From an uncultured Prevotellaceae bacterium (GTDB lineage Bacteria; Bacteroidota; Bacteroidia; Bacteroidales; Bacteroidaceae), in assembly GCA_947168045.1 (NCBI GenBank), contig CAMVKN010000001.1, positions 124,001 through 188,000 on the forward strand: a DNA stretch of 64,000 bases, written 5' to 3'. Below are positions 8,281 through 16,602 of this stretch, one piece after another. Below the pieces are notes generated by a model that did no database searches, was not told the DNA's origin, and worked only from the letters and a program-made list of their open reading frames with translations. A program made the translations under genes and the position numbers. The number at the start of each line of letters is the position of its first letter. Positions within the stretch are counted from its first letter, which is position 1.

Positions 8281-10803
8281 ATGAGAAAGCTGTCACTCCT
8301 CCTCCTGTTGCTGCCCGTCATGGCAACAGCGCTGCCCCCTTCGTCCGTTGCAGGGCGATTGAATCGCCCGTCACCCCCCTCCACGCCAACAGCGCTGCCT
8401 CCTTCGTCCGTTGCGGGGCGATTGAATCGCCCCCTACCGCCGGTGCACGAGGTGCCCTTCACGCAGGTGCACCTCAACGATGCCTTCTGGGCGCCGCGCA
8501 TCGAGACGAACCGCACGGTCAGCATCCCCTCGGCCCTGCGCGAGTGTGAGAAGAGCGGCCGCTTCGACAACTTCGCCCTGGCCGCCACCAACCTGGGCCA
8601 CGCCGCCTACGACGTGAAGGAGCACCGCGGCGACTTCTCATTCGACGACACCGACCCCTACAAGGTCATTGAGGGGGCCTCCTACGCCCTGGCCGCCAAG
8701 TACGACGCACGGCTGGACCACTACCTCGACTCCGTCATCAACATCATCGCCCTGGCGCAGGAGGACGACGGCTATCTCACCACCTGCGTCACCAACCGCT
8801 GCGAGCGCCTCTCGGGATGGTGGGGCACCCACCGGTGGGAGAAGCTCAACTCGCACGAGCTCTACAACAGCGGCCACCTCATTGAGAGTGCCGTGGCCCA
8901 CTACCGTGCCACGGGCAAGCGCTCGCTGCTCAACGTCGCCATCAAGAACGCCGACCTGGTGTGCCGCACCTTCGGACCCGCCGACGGACAGATTCACCGC
9001 CCCGGCGGCCATCCCATCATCGAGATGGCGCTGTGCAAGCTCTATCATGTGACGGGCAACCGCACCTACCTGGACGGCGCCCGATACTTCGTCGACGAGA
9101 CGGGGCGCTGCACCGACGGCCACCGACCCAGCATGTACTCGCAGGACCATCAGCCCATCCGCCAGCAGACGGAGATTGTGGGCCATGCCGTGCGGGCCGG
9201 CTACCTCTACAGCGGCGTCGCCGACGTGGCGGCACTCACCGACGACGACAGCCTGCGCACGGCACTGCAGCGCATCTGGCAGAACATGTCGTCAAGGAAG
9301 CTGTTCATCACCGGCGGCATCGGCAGCCGTCCCCAGGGCGAGGGCTTCGGACCGGAGTATGAGCTGCACAACCACACGGCTTACTGCGAGACGTGCGCCG
9401 CCATCGCCAACGTCTACTGGAACTACCGCATGTTCCTGGCTACGGGAGAGTCGAAGTACATTGACGTGTGCGAGCGTGCCCTATATAATAATGTATTGAG
9501 CGGCGTGTCGCTCTCCGGCGACCGTTTCTTCTACGACAACCCATTAGAGTCTGGCGGCGAGCACGAGCGCCAGCGGTGGTTCGGCTGTGCCTGCTGTCCG
9601 GGCAACATCACCCGCTTCATCGCCTCGGTGCCTGGCTACATGTACGCCACCACCGGCCAGAAGCCACAGACCATCTACGTCAACCTCTACGCCCAGGGCC
9701 GCGCCACCATCGGCAACATAGAGCTGGAGCAGATCACCGACTACCCGTGGGACGGCAAGGTCGTCATACGCATCAACAAGGGCAGCGGCAAGTTCGCCAT
9801 CAAGCTGCGCCTGCCCTCATGGCTGAAGCAGTCGCCCACCAACAACGGGCTCTACACCTATCTCGACCGTCCCAAGCCCTACTCCATCAGCGTCAATGGC
9901 CAGCATCTCTACCCCGAGAACGTCGACTACATCACCATCGACCGCCGGTGGAAGAAGGGCGACGTCATTGAGCTGAACCTGCCCATGGAGGTGCGCCGCA
10001 TCGTGGCCAACGACAATGTGGAGGACGACCGCGGCCGGGTGGCACTGGAGCGCGGCCCCATCGTCTATTGCCTGGAGGCCGCCGACCAGCCGGACCACAC
10101 CGTATTCAACAAGTACCTGCCCGACCATGCCGACATAGCATATAAGGCCGTCACCGATGCCACCCTCGGCCCCATCGTGATGATTGAGGCCGACGCCAAG
10201 CAGGTGGAGACCGACGGCACCATCAGCGACACCCGTCTCGCCGCCATCCCCTACGCCGTGTGGAACAACCGCGGGCCGCAGCCCATGGAGGTGTGGGTGG
10301 CACGCAGGCCGCAGACAGCCGTCAGCACTCCGTCGCCCACCATTGCCAGCCGTGCACAGACCTTTGCCAACCAGGCACCCATACAGAACGACGCACCCGA
10401 GACGGCAGGCACCGACGGATGGGCCGCCGGCGTCAACGACCAGTGGGAGCCGCGCTGCTCCAGCGACAACAGCAAGCCTTACCACTACTGGTGGCTAAAG
10501 CGCGGCACGAAGGAGAGCATCAGCTATCGATTCAACGAGCCGGCGACGGTGAGCAACGTGCAGGTGTACTGGCTCGACATGGACCACTATGACGGCGACT
10601 TCCGCGTGCCGCAGTCGTGGCACCTCTACTACGAGACGGCCGACGGGCAGTGGCGTGAGGTGGAACAGCCCACGCCCTACGGCATACGGCGCGACTGCTA
10701 CAACAGCGTCGACTTCAAGCCCGTCACCACCAGCGCCCTGAAAATCGTGGCCCAGCTGCGGCCTGGCGCATCAGGGGGCATCCTGGAATGGAAAGTAAAC
10801 TGA
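8281..10803 (+). CDS. GH127-family glycoside hydrolase (beta-L-arabinofuranosidase type)
   Basis: An 840-residue secreted enzyme of the GH127 (DUF1680) family, whose known members remove beta-L-arabinofuranose from glycans. The family's zinc and catalytic residues are present: YCETCA gives Glu370 and Cys372, and CACCPGN gives Cys438 and Cys439. A C-terminal beta-rich part (about 690-840), with YRFNEPATVSNVQVYWLD, looks like a discoidin-type carbohydrate-binding domain. I start at ATG 8281 (signal peptide MRKLSLLLLLLPVMATA), not the track's 8026, which lies in sufC. Directly after the signal peptide come two copies of a 63-base-spaced repeat encoding ALPPSSVAGRLNRP, absent from normal family members. 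A zincin-like gene follows after 21 bases and is probably co-transcribed. The exact substrate is not shown. Confidence 0.93.
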   Translation: MRKLSLLLLLLPVMATALPPSSVAGRLNRPSPPSTPTALPPSSVAGRLNRPLPPVHEVPFTQVHLNDAFWAPRIETNRTVSIPSALRECEKSGRFDNFALAATNLGHAAYDVKEHRGDFSFDDTDPYKVIEGASYALAAKYDARLDHYLDSVINIIALAQEDDGYLTTCVTNRCERLSGWWGTHRWEKLNSHELYNSGHLIESAVAHYRATGKRSLLNVAIKNADLVCRTFGPADGQIHRPGGHPIIEMALCKLYHVTGNRTYLDGARYFVDETGRCTDGHRPSMYSQDHQPIRQQTEIVGHAVRAGYLYSGVADVAALTDDDSLRTALQRIWQNMSSRKLFITGGIGSRPQGEGFGPEYELHNHTAYCETCAAIANVYWNYRMFLATGESKYIDVCERALYNNVLSGVSLSGDRFFYDNPLESGGEHERQRWFGCACCPGNITRFIASVPGYMYATTGQKPQTIYVNLYAQGRATIGNIELEQITDYPWDGKVVIRINKGSGKFAIKLRLPSWLKQSPTNNGLYTYLDRPKPYSISVNGQHLYPENVDYITIDRRWKKGDVIELNLPMEVRRIVANDNVEDDRGRVALERGPIVYCLEAADQPDHTVFNKYLPDHADIAYKAVTDATLGPIVMIEADAKQVETDGTISDTRLAAIPYAVWNNRGPQPMEVWVARRPQTAVSTPSPTIASRAQTFANQAPIQNDAPETAGTDGWAAGVNDQWEPRCSSDNSKPYHYWWLKRGTKESISYRFNEPATVSNVQVYWLDMDHYDGDFRVPQSWHLYYETADGQWREVEQPTPYGIRRDCYNSVDFKPVTTSALKIVAQLRPGASGGILEWKVN
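8324..8432. repeat. Family E direct repeat with internal palindrome in the GH127 N-terminus
   Basis: Two near-identical 46-base copies (8324-8369 and 8387-8432) begin CAACAGCGCTGCC and end in the hairpin GGGCGATTGAATCGCCC. Both read in frame as TALPPSSVAGRLNRP, placed just after the signal peptide. Confidence 0.9.
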
Positions 10804-10824
10804 GAGTTAAGTCATTTTAATGAT

Positions 10825-12996
10825 ATGAACAAGACAATGAAGATAATGGCCGCGCTGCTGCTCATGGCCTTGGGTGCAGCAGCACAGAAGAGCCTGTATG
10901 TTCCCAACGAGTGGAAGAACCCGAGGGCCTACTTCGGCAAGGACAGCCTGATATGGGCTGAGAGCGACCCTGACAACAAGTACACATGGTCGAAGACGAG
11001 AAGCGTGGAGAGCGACAATGTCATCGTGCTATGGGACAAGGGCTACGGCAACACGCTGCCCTCGAAGGCTCCGTCGGCCTACCGCGTTGACGAGCAGGAC
11101 CTGCTGCGCAAGTGTGAGGCGTTCTTCGACCTGGAAATCAACACCTTGGGCTTCGTCAACCCCACGACGTCGAACCTCGCCAAGTATAAGGTCATGGTGC
11201 TGCTGAACCACACCACCGAATGGGTGTGCAACGGCGCCGGCTACGACTATCAGGTGAGCGCCTTCTGGCTCAGTCCGTGGCCCTGCCAGCCTGTAGGCTT
11301 CAGCGTCGCCCACGAGCTGGGGCACTCCTTCCAGTACATGTGTTTCTCTGAGCATGGTGGCCACCGCGACTCACAGACCGACAACACCGGCTTCCACCTG
11401 CGCTGCGGCAACGGCCAGACCATCTGGGAGCAGACGGCACAGTGGCAGGCGGCGCAGTCCTATCCCGAGCAGATGTTCAGCGAGAGCATCGGCACCTTCC
11501 GCAAGTCGCACAACTATGCCTTCTCGCACGAGTGGCACCGCTACCAGAGCTACTGGTTCCTCTACTACCTGTGCCAGTACTACAACGACCTGACCACCGT
11601 GGCACAGGTGTGGAACCAGCCCATGACGGGACAGGTACACGGCACGGCCACCGACTTCAACCGGGCACTGATGCGCCTGAAAGGGCTGTCGGTGAGAGAG
11701 CTGTTCAGCCTCTACTACGACTATGCGGCACGCTGTGCCACCTGGGACTTCGATGCCTGTGCACCCTATCGCAACACCTACATCGGCGACCTGCAGTACC
11801 GTTGTGTGCAGACCGCCGACCATGCCTATCAGGTGGCCCTGGCATCGGCTCCCCAGTCATCGGGCTTCAATGTCATCCCCCTGCAGGTGCCACAGGCGGG
11901 AACCACCGTCACCACGCGTTTCACGGCACTGAAGAACGCCGCGCCGCTGGCACAGGGCGACCCCGCTGAGATGCTCGACGGCGACGGCCGCTGGGTGGCA
12001 CAGAACCGCAAGAACTATGTGCCCAACACGAACAACGCCTACCGTGCCTTCCGCTTGGGCTACGTGGCACTGATGGACGACGGCAGCCGCCGCTACTTCC
12101 ATGCCGACAGCCTGTACTGCCAGGGAACGGCTGAGACCACGGCCGACGTCACGATGGAGGTGCCCGATGGCACCAGCCGACTGTGGTTAGTGGTCAGCCC
12201 GGCTCCCAAGCGTTACACAGAGCACCGCTGGACCGACTCGTTCACCAACGCTGAGCAGTGGCCCTACAGCTTTGAGCTGACGGGCACCGACCTGGGTGGG
12301 CAGGCCATCGTGTACATGGACCCCGTCATCGACGGACGCCCCATCGGCGACATCACCCTGACTTACGACGTTTACTACCCGCCCACCACGGGCACCGACC
12401 ACCAGGGCACCACCCTCACCCTGGCAGGACGCGCCGCCGCCATGCTCGGCACCGCCCTGCAGCTGCAGCCACAGGACATCGCTTCGAAGATGCAGGCCTA
12501 CAGCACTGCCGGCCCCACTGCCGGTCACATCATGTTCTACCCCTGCCACCCCGTCACCGGTGCACGCATCAACCGCGGCTCGACGGCCAACGGCTACGGC
12601 CACTGGTTCAACGCCAGCGGCATCGTGTGCGACTACGGCGCAGGCTATGTGTTCAGCGAGTTCCAGCCCTCATCGCTGACGTTCAGCCTCGGCTGCTATC
12701 CGGGCAAGACGCGCCATGGCAACAGCTACACCATCTCGCAGGCGCTGCGCTACAAGAAGAGCGCCACTGAGGAGGCCACGGCGCGCTTCGTGTTCCGCAT
12801 ACACATCGACAGCGAGCGGCGCGGCGCTGAGCTGGCACAGGTCGACTACCAGGATGTGACGGCCATCGAGGCCGTGCGCACCAGTGCCTCGCCTGCCACC
12901 AGCAAGATTTACGACCTCAGCGGCCGTCGCCTGGCCAAGGCCCCCCACCACGGTCTGTTCATCACCAGTGGCCGCCTGCAAGCCCCAACCCAGTAG
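10825..12996 (+). CDS. Secreted zincin-like protein (DUF6055-type) with a C-terminal DUF4859-type domain
   Basis: The 723-residue product has a signal peptide (ending GAAAQ) and a putative metallopeptidase domain with HELGHSFQY (His163, Glu164, His167), the HExxH zinc motif. The surrounding sequence resembles the DUF6055 family. After a linker region (about 340-500) comes a domain resembling DUF4859 (about 505-680), with DITLTYDVYYPP and YGHWFNASGIVCDYG. The extreme C-terminus (IYDLSGRRLA ... HGLFITSGR) is the tail seen on several other secreted proteins of this window. It follows the GH127 gene by 21 bases. Proteolytic activity is an inference from the motif; the target is unknown. Confidence 0.8.
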   Translation: MNKTMKIMAALLLMALGAAAQKSLYVPNEWKNPRAYFGKDSLIWAESDPDNKYTWSKTRSVESDNVIVLWDKGYGNTLPSKAPSAYRVDEQDLLRKCEAFFDLEINTLGFVNPTTSNLAKYKVMVLLNHTTEWVCNGAGYDYQVSAFWLSPWPCQPVGFSVAHELGHSFQYMCFSEHGGHRDSQTDNTGFHLRCGNGQTIWEQTAQWQAAQSYPEQMFSESIGTFRKSHNYAFSHEWHRYQSYWFLYYLCQYYNDLTTVAQVWNQPMTGQVHGTATDFNRALMRLKGLSVRELFSLYYDYAARCATWDFDACAPYRNTYIGDLQYRCVQTADHAYQVALASAPQSSGFNVIPLQVPQAGTTVTTRFTALKNAAPLAQGDPAEMLDGDGRWVAQNRKNYVPNTNNAYRAFRLGYVALMDDGSRRYFHADSLYCQGTAETTADVTMEVPDGTSRLWLVVSPAPKRYTEHRWTDSFTNAEQWPYSFELTGTDLGGQAIVYMDPVIDGRPIGDITLTYDVYYPPTTGTDHQGTTLTLAGRAAAMLGTALQLQPQDIASKMQAYSTAGPTAGHIMFYPCHPVTGARINRGSTANGYGHWFNASGIVCDYGAGYVFSEFQPSSLTFSLGCYPGKTRHGNSYTISQALRYKKSATEEATARFVFRIHIDSERRGAELAQVDYQDVTAIEAVRTSASPATSKIYDLSGRRLAKAPHHGLFITSGRLQAPTQ

Positions 12997-13009
12997 TCTC
13001 AAAACTCCC

Positions 13010-13046
13010 AGCCCTCCCAGAACTCCCAGTCCTCCCAGAACTCCTA
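13010..13046. repeat. Family A (CTCCCAGAA)n intergenic repeat
   Basis: About four units of a 9-base repeat close to CTCCCAGAA fill the gap between the zincin-like gene and mtnN. The same unit is found in coding sequence of rseP, the phosphatase-GH92 gene and mutS. Confidence 0.8.
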
Positions 13047-13061
13047 AAAACCATCAACACC

Positions 13062-13712
13062 ATGAAAATAGGAATCTTAGTAGCCATGGACCGCGAGCTG
13101 CAACAGCTGCGGCAAGTGTTTAACGGCACCAGCATCATCGTTGAGAAGTGCGGCATCGGCAAGGTGAACGCCGCCCTCGGCGTGCAACGCCTCATCAACG
13201 AGTACCACCCCGACTGCATCATCTCCTCTGGCTGTGCCGGCGGCAACGGCGACGGCGTGGAGGTGAAAGACATCATCGTAGGCGCCCAGGTGGCCTACCA
13301 CGACGTGTACTGCGGACAGGCCGAGGACGGCTCGCTGGTCTACGGACAGATGCAGGGTCTGCCGGCCCGTTTCGACGCCGACCCCTACCTGATGCGCAAG
13401 AGCCAGGAGCTGAGCCAGAAGACGAAGGACGCCACCATCCACAGCGGACTCATCGTCACCGGCGACTGGTTCGTCGACTCGCAGGAGAAGATGCGCAGCA
13501 TCGTCAGTCTCTTCCCCGAGGCCAATGCCGTCGACATGGAGTCGGCCGCCATTGCCCATGCGTGCTACCTGAGCAAGGTACCCTTCATCTCCTTCCGCGT
13601 CATCAGCGACGTGCCACTGCGCGACAGCCACGCCTCGCAGTACCACGACTTCTGGGCACAGGCAGCAGTGCAGTCGTTCAGCGTCACACGCAGCTTCGTG
13701 GAGAGCTTGTAG
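13062..13712 (+). CDS. mtnN: 5'-methylthioadenosine/S-adenosylhomocysteine nucleosidase
   Basis: This 216-residue cytoplasmic enzyme hydrolyses methylthioadenosine and S-adenosylhomocysteine to adenine and the thio-ribose compound, clearing inhibitory products of SAM use. The family motifs are in order: KIGILVAMDRELQQL at the start, CGIGKVNAA, SSGCAGG, the substrate-binding AVDMESAAIAHAC with its conserved Met-Glu, and FRVISDVP containing the catalytic Asp. Length is close to the usual 230. ATG 13062 is the only start compatible with the conserved N-terminus. It lies upstream of dxr in the same direction, but dxr has its own promoter box. Confidence 0.95.
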   Translation: MKIGILVAMDRELQQLRQVFNGTSIIVEKCGIGKVNAALGVQRLINEYHPDCIISSGCAGGNGDGVEVKDIIVGAQVAYHDVYCGQAEDGSLVYGQMQGLPARFDADPYLMRKSQELSQKTKDATIHSGLIVTGDWFVDSQEKMRSIVSLFPEANAVDMESAAIAHACYLSKVPFISFRVISDVPLRDSHASQYHDFWAQAAVQSFSVTRSFVESL

Positions 13713-13777
13713 GCAGAAAATCACCGCTTTTATATTCTTTTATAGATACTGACGGCGGCTGTGTCGTTTATTTTTCG

Positions 13778-13785
13778 TACTTTTG
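13778..13785 (+). promoter_or_regulatory. -7 box upstream of dxr
   Basis: TACTTTTG matches TAnnTTTG and sits 24 bases before the dxr start. No good TTTG is seen at the -33 position. Confidence 0.45.
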
Positions 13786-13809
13786 CGCGCGAAAACGTAA
13801 AAAACGACA

Positions 13810-14970
13810 ATGAAGAAACGACAGATAGCCATACTTGGCTCAACAGGAAGCATAGGCACACAGACCCTGCAGGTCATAGAGGAGCACAGCGACCTGTACG
13901 AGGTGTACTGTCTGACGGCCAACAACCGTGTGGAGCTGCTGGCCGAACAGGCACACCGCTTCCATCCTGCCGCCGTGGTGATTGCCAACGAGGACCGCTA
14001 CGACGAGCTGCAACAACTGATGAGCGACCTGCCCGACGTGAAGGTGTATGCCGGGGCACGCGCACTGGACGAGATTGTTGAGGCCGACCCCATCGACATC
14101 GTGGTGACCGCCATGGTGGGCTTTGCCGGACTGTCGCCCACCATCCATGCCATCAAGGCGCACAAGACCATCGCCCTGGCTAACAAGGAGACGCTCGTCG
14201 TCGCCGGCGAGCTTATCCTGCAGTTAGCCCAGCAGTACCATGTCAGCATCCTGCCTGTCGACAGCGAGCACTCAGCCATCTTCCAGAGCCTCGTCGGCGA
14301 GGACGAGAACCCCATCGACAAGATTCTGCTGACGGCCAGCGGCGGTCCCTTCCGTCTGTTGCCCGCCGACCGGTTGGCCACGGTGACGAAGGCCGACGCC
14401 CTGCGCCACCCCACCTGGGACATGGGTGCGAAGATTACCATCGACTCAGCCACGATGATGAACAAGGGCTTCGAGGTCATCGAGGCCAAGTGGCTCTTTG
14501 GCGTCGATGCCCGGCAGATTCAGGTGCTGGTGCATCCGCAAAGCATCGTCCACAGCGCCGTGCAGTTCCAGGACGGCTCGGTGAAGGCGCAGCTCGGCGT
14601 GCCCGACATGCGACTGCCCATCCAGTATGCGCTGTCCTTCCCCCACCGACTGACGCTGAGCGGCGACAGGCTGGACCTCTTCAAGGCACAGAAGCTGGAG
14701 TTCTTCGAGCCTGACCTGCAGAAGTTCCGCTGCCTGGCATTAGCCTTCGAGGCCATCAAGGCGGGCGGCAACATGCCCTGCATCGTCAACGCCGCCAACG
14801 AGGTGGTGAACCGTGCCTTCTTGGAGGACCGCTGCTCGTTCCCGCAGATGGCCGACGTCATCGCCGCCACCATGCAGAAGGCCACCTTCTCCAACCACCC
14901 TGACTACGACGTCTACATACAGACCGACGCCGAGGCCAGACGCATCGCCTCTTCAATGCTTAATGCATAA
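13810..14970 (+). CDS. dxr: 1-deoxy-D-xylulose-5-phosphate reductoisomerase
   Basis: Dxr catalyses the second step of the MEP isoprenoid pathway, converting DXP to MEP with NADPH. The 386-residue protein has the nucleotide-binding start IAILGSTGSIGTQTL, the metal and substrate motifs LPVDSEHSAIFQ and LTASGGPFR, then KITIDSATMMNKG and the sequence WLFGVDARQIQVLVHPQSIVHS. Length is normal for the family. The rseP gene follows in the same direction after 57 bases, an order common in Bacteroidota. Confidence 0.97.
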   Translation: MKKRQIAILGSTGSIGTQTLQVIEEHSDLYEVYCLTANNRVELLAEQAHRFHPAAVVIANEDRYDELQQLMSDLPDVKVYAGARALDEIVEADPIDIVVTAMVGFAGLSPTIHAIKAHKTIALANKETLVVAGELILQLAQQYHVSILPVDSEHSAIFQSLVGEDENPIDKILLTASGGPFRLLPADRLATVTKADALRHPTWDMGAKITIDSATMMNKGFEVIEAKWLFGVDARQIQVLVHPQSIVHSAVQFQDGSVKAQLGVPDMRLPIQYALSFPHRLTLSGDRLDLFKAQKLEFFEPDLQKFRCLALAFEAIKAGGNMPCIVNAANEVVNRAFLEDRCSFPQMADVIAATMQKATFSNHPDYDVYIQTDAEARRIASSMLNA

Positions 14971-15027
14971 TTGGCTGCGCAACGAATAAGACACAGATGA
15001 ATAATTAAGAATTAAGCATTATAGAAA

Positions 15028-16602
15028 ATGGAAGTATTTCTGATAAGACTACTGCAGTTCCTGATGGCCATCTCGCTGTTGGTGCTGCTGCACGAACTGG
15101 GACACTTCACCTTTGCCAAGCTGTTCAAGGTGCGTGTCAACAAGTTCTATCTCTTCTTCAACCCCAAGTTCCACATCCTCAGCACCTACGACACCTGGGT
15201 GCGCCGTCTGTTGAAGCTCAAGCCCGAGGTGGTGCCCTACAAGAAATCCCCAGAAGTTTCAGAATCCCCAAAATCCTCAGAAGCCCCAGAAGCCCCAGAA
15301 TCCAAGCCCGAGAAGGAATATGTCGGCACTGAATATGGCCTGGGCTGGCTGCCCTTAGGCGGCTACTGCGCCATCGACGGCATGATTGACGAGACGAATA
15401 CGAAGCTCTCAGACGACCCCAAGCCCTGGGAGTTCCGCACCAAGCCCACCTGGCAGCGTCTGCTCATCATGATTGGCGGTGTGCTGGTCAATTTCCTCCT
15501 GGCACTATTCATCTACAGCATGATTCTCTTCACCTGGGGCGAGACCTACGTGCCCGTGGAGAAGATGACCTACGGCATGGAGTTCAACAGCGAGGCGAAG
15601 GCCTTAGGCTTCCAGGACGGCGACGTGCTCGTCAGCACCGACCGCGGTCCGCTGAAGAAGTGGGACGACGACCTGTTCCGCGAGGTGTCGAAGGCCCACG
15701 AGGTACATGTGCTGCGCGATGGTCAGCCGTTCACCATCACCATTCCTGAGAGTGCCGACCTGAACCTGCTGAACATGTTCAAGTCCACGCCGATGTTCAT
15801 GCGTGTGTGGATGCCAGCCGTGGCCGACAGCGTCATTCCCGGCACTGCCGCCGCCAGCATCGGCATGCAGTCCGGCGACACCATCGTAGCCATCAACGGC
15901 ACGGCGGTGACCAGCTACAACCAGTTCCAGGACGAGATTGCCCGTCTTCGCGACAGGCTGGAAGCCACCCCCGCCGACAGCATGGCCGTCCGCCAGGTAG
16001 AAATCGTCATCAAGCACAAGTCCCCAGAACTCTCAGAACTCCCAGAGCTCCCAGAAGCCCCAGCAGTCTCAGACGCCCCAGCAGTCTCAGAGCTCCCAGA
16101 AGCCCCAGCACCCCTGGCCACTGTTGACACCTTCTCCGTCACCCTCTCCTCGGACCTCAAGCTCGGCTTCTTCCCTGTCCAGCTCTATCAGGCAGAGACC
16201 TTCAAGTACGACTTCTTGGAGAGCATCCCCGCCGGCATCAGCTATGGCTGGCACAAGCTGGCAGGCTACGTCAGCGACATGCAGTACGTCTTCACCAGCG
16301 AGGGTGCCAAGTCGCTCGGTGGCTTCGGTGCCATCGGCAGCCTCTTCCCCGAGATGTGGGACTGGCACCGCTTCTGGGAGATGACGGCCTTCCTGAGCAT
16401 CATCCTTGCCTTCATGAACATCCTGCCCATCCCGGCCCTCGACGGCGGCCATGTGCTGTTCCTGCTCTACGAGATGATTACGGGTCGCAAGCCCAGCGAG
16501 AAGTTCATGATTCGCGCCGAGTACATTGGCTTTGGCATCCTCATCCTCCTGATGGTGGTGGCCAACCTCAACGACATCTTGCGCTGGCTCGGCTATATGT
16601 AA
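15028..16602 (+). CDS. rseP: RseP-type site-2 intramembrane zinc metalloprotease
   Basis: The 524-residue inner-membrane protease belongs to the M50 site-2 family, which cleaves anti-sigma factors and signal-peptide remnants inside the membrane. HELGH (His22, Glu23, His26) lies in the first membrane helix, and the second catalytic element NILPIPALDGGHVLF lies near the C-terminus, with PDZ-type regions between. It is longer than usual (about 440-450) because of two in-frame tripeptide-like runs: SPEVSESPKSSEAPEAPES (15246-15303) in a loop after the first helix, and SPELSELPELPEAPAVS and onward (16021-16110) in the periplasmic part. These are family A repeats, not normal RseP sequence. The stop overlaps the convergent ComEC-like gene by 35 bases. 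Confidence 0.95.
   Translation: MEVFLIRLLQFLMAISLLVLLHELGHFTFAKLFKVRVNKFYLFFNPKFHILSTYDTWVRRLLKLKPEVVPYKKSPEVSESPKSSEAPEAPESKPEKEYVGTEYGLGWLPLGGYCAIDGMIDETNTKLSDDPKPWEFRTKPTWQRLLIMIGGVLVNFLLALFIYSMILFTWGETYVPVEKMTYGMEFNSEAKALGFQDGDVLVSTDRGPLKKWDDDLFREVSKAHEVHVLRDGQPFTITIPESADLNLLNMFKSTPMFMRVWMPAVADSVIPGTAAASIGMQSGDTIVAINGTAVTSYNQFQDEIARLRDRLEATPADSMAVRQVEIVIKHKSPELSELPELPEAPAVSDAPAVSELPEAPAPLATVDTFSVTLSSDLKLGFFPVQLYQAETFKYDFLESIPAGISYGWHKLAGYVSDMQYVFTSEGAKSLGGFGAIGSLFPEMWDWHRFWEMTAFLSIILAFMNILPIPALDGGHVLFLLYEMITGRKPSEKFMIRAEYIGFGILILLMVVANLNDILRWLGYM
15246..15303. repeat. Family A 9-base repeat inside rseP, first copy
   Basis: Units close to CCCCAGAAG repeat in frame, giving Pro-Glu-rich tripeptides (SPE, APE, APE). 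Absent from ordinary RseP proteins as far as I know the family. Confidence 0.8.
16021..16110. repeat. Family A 9-base repeat inside rseP, second copy
   Basis: About ten units of CTCCCAGAA type read in frame as SELPELPEAP and related residues. The position is a periplasmic loop before the last PDZ/catalytic part. Confidence 0.8.
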
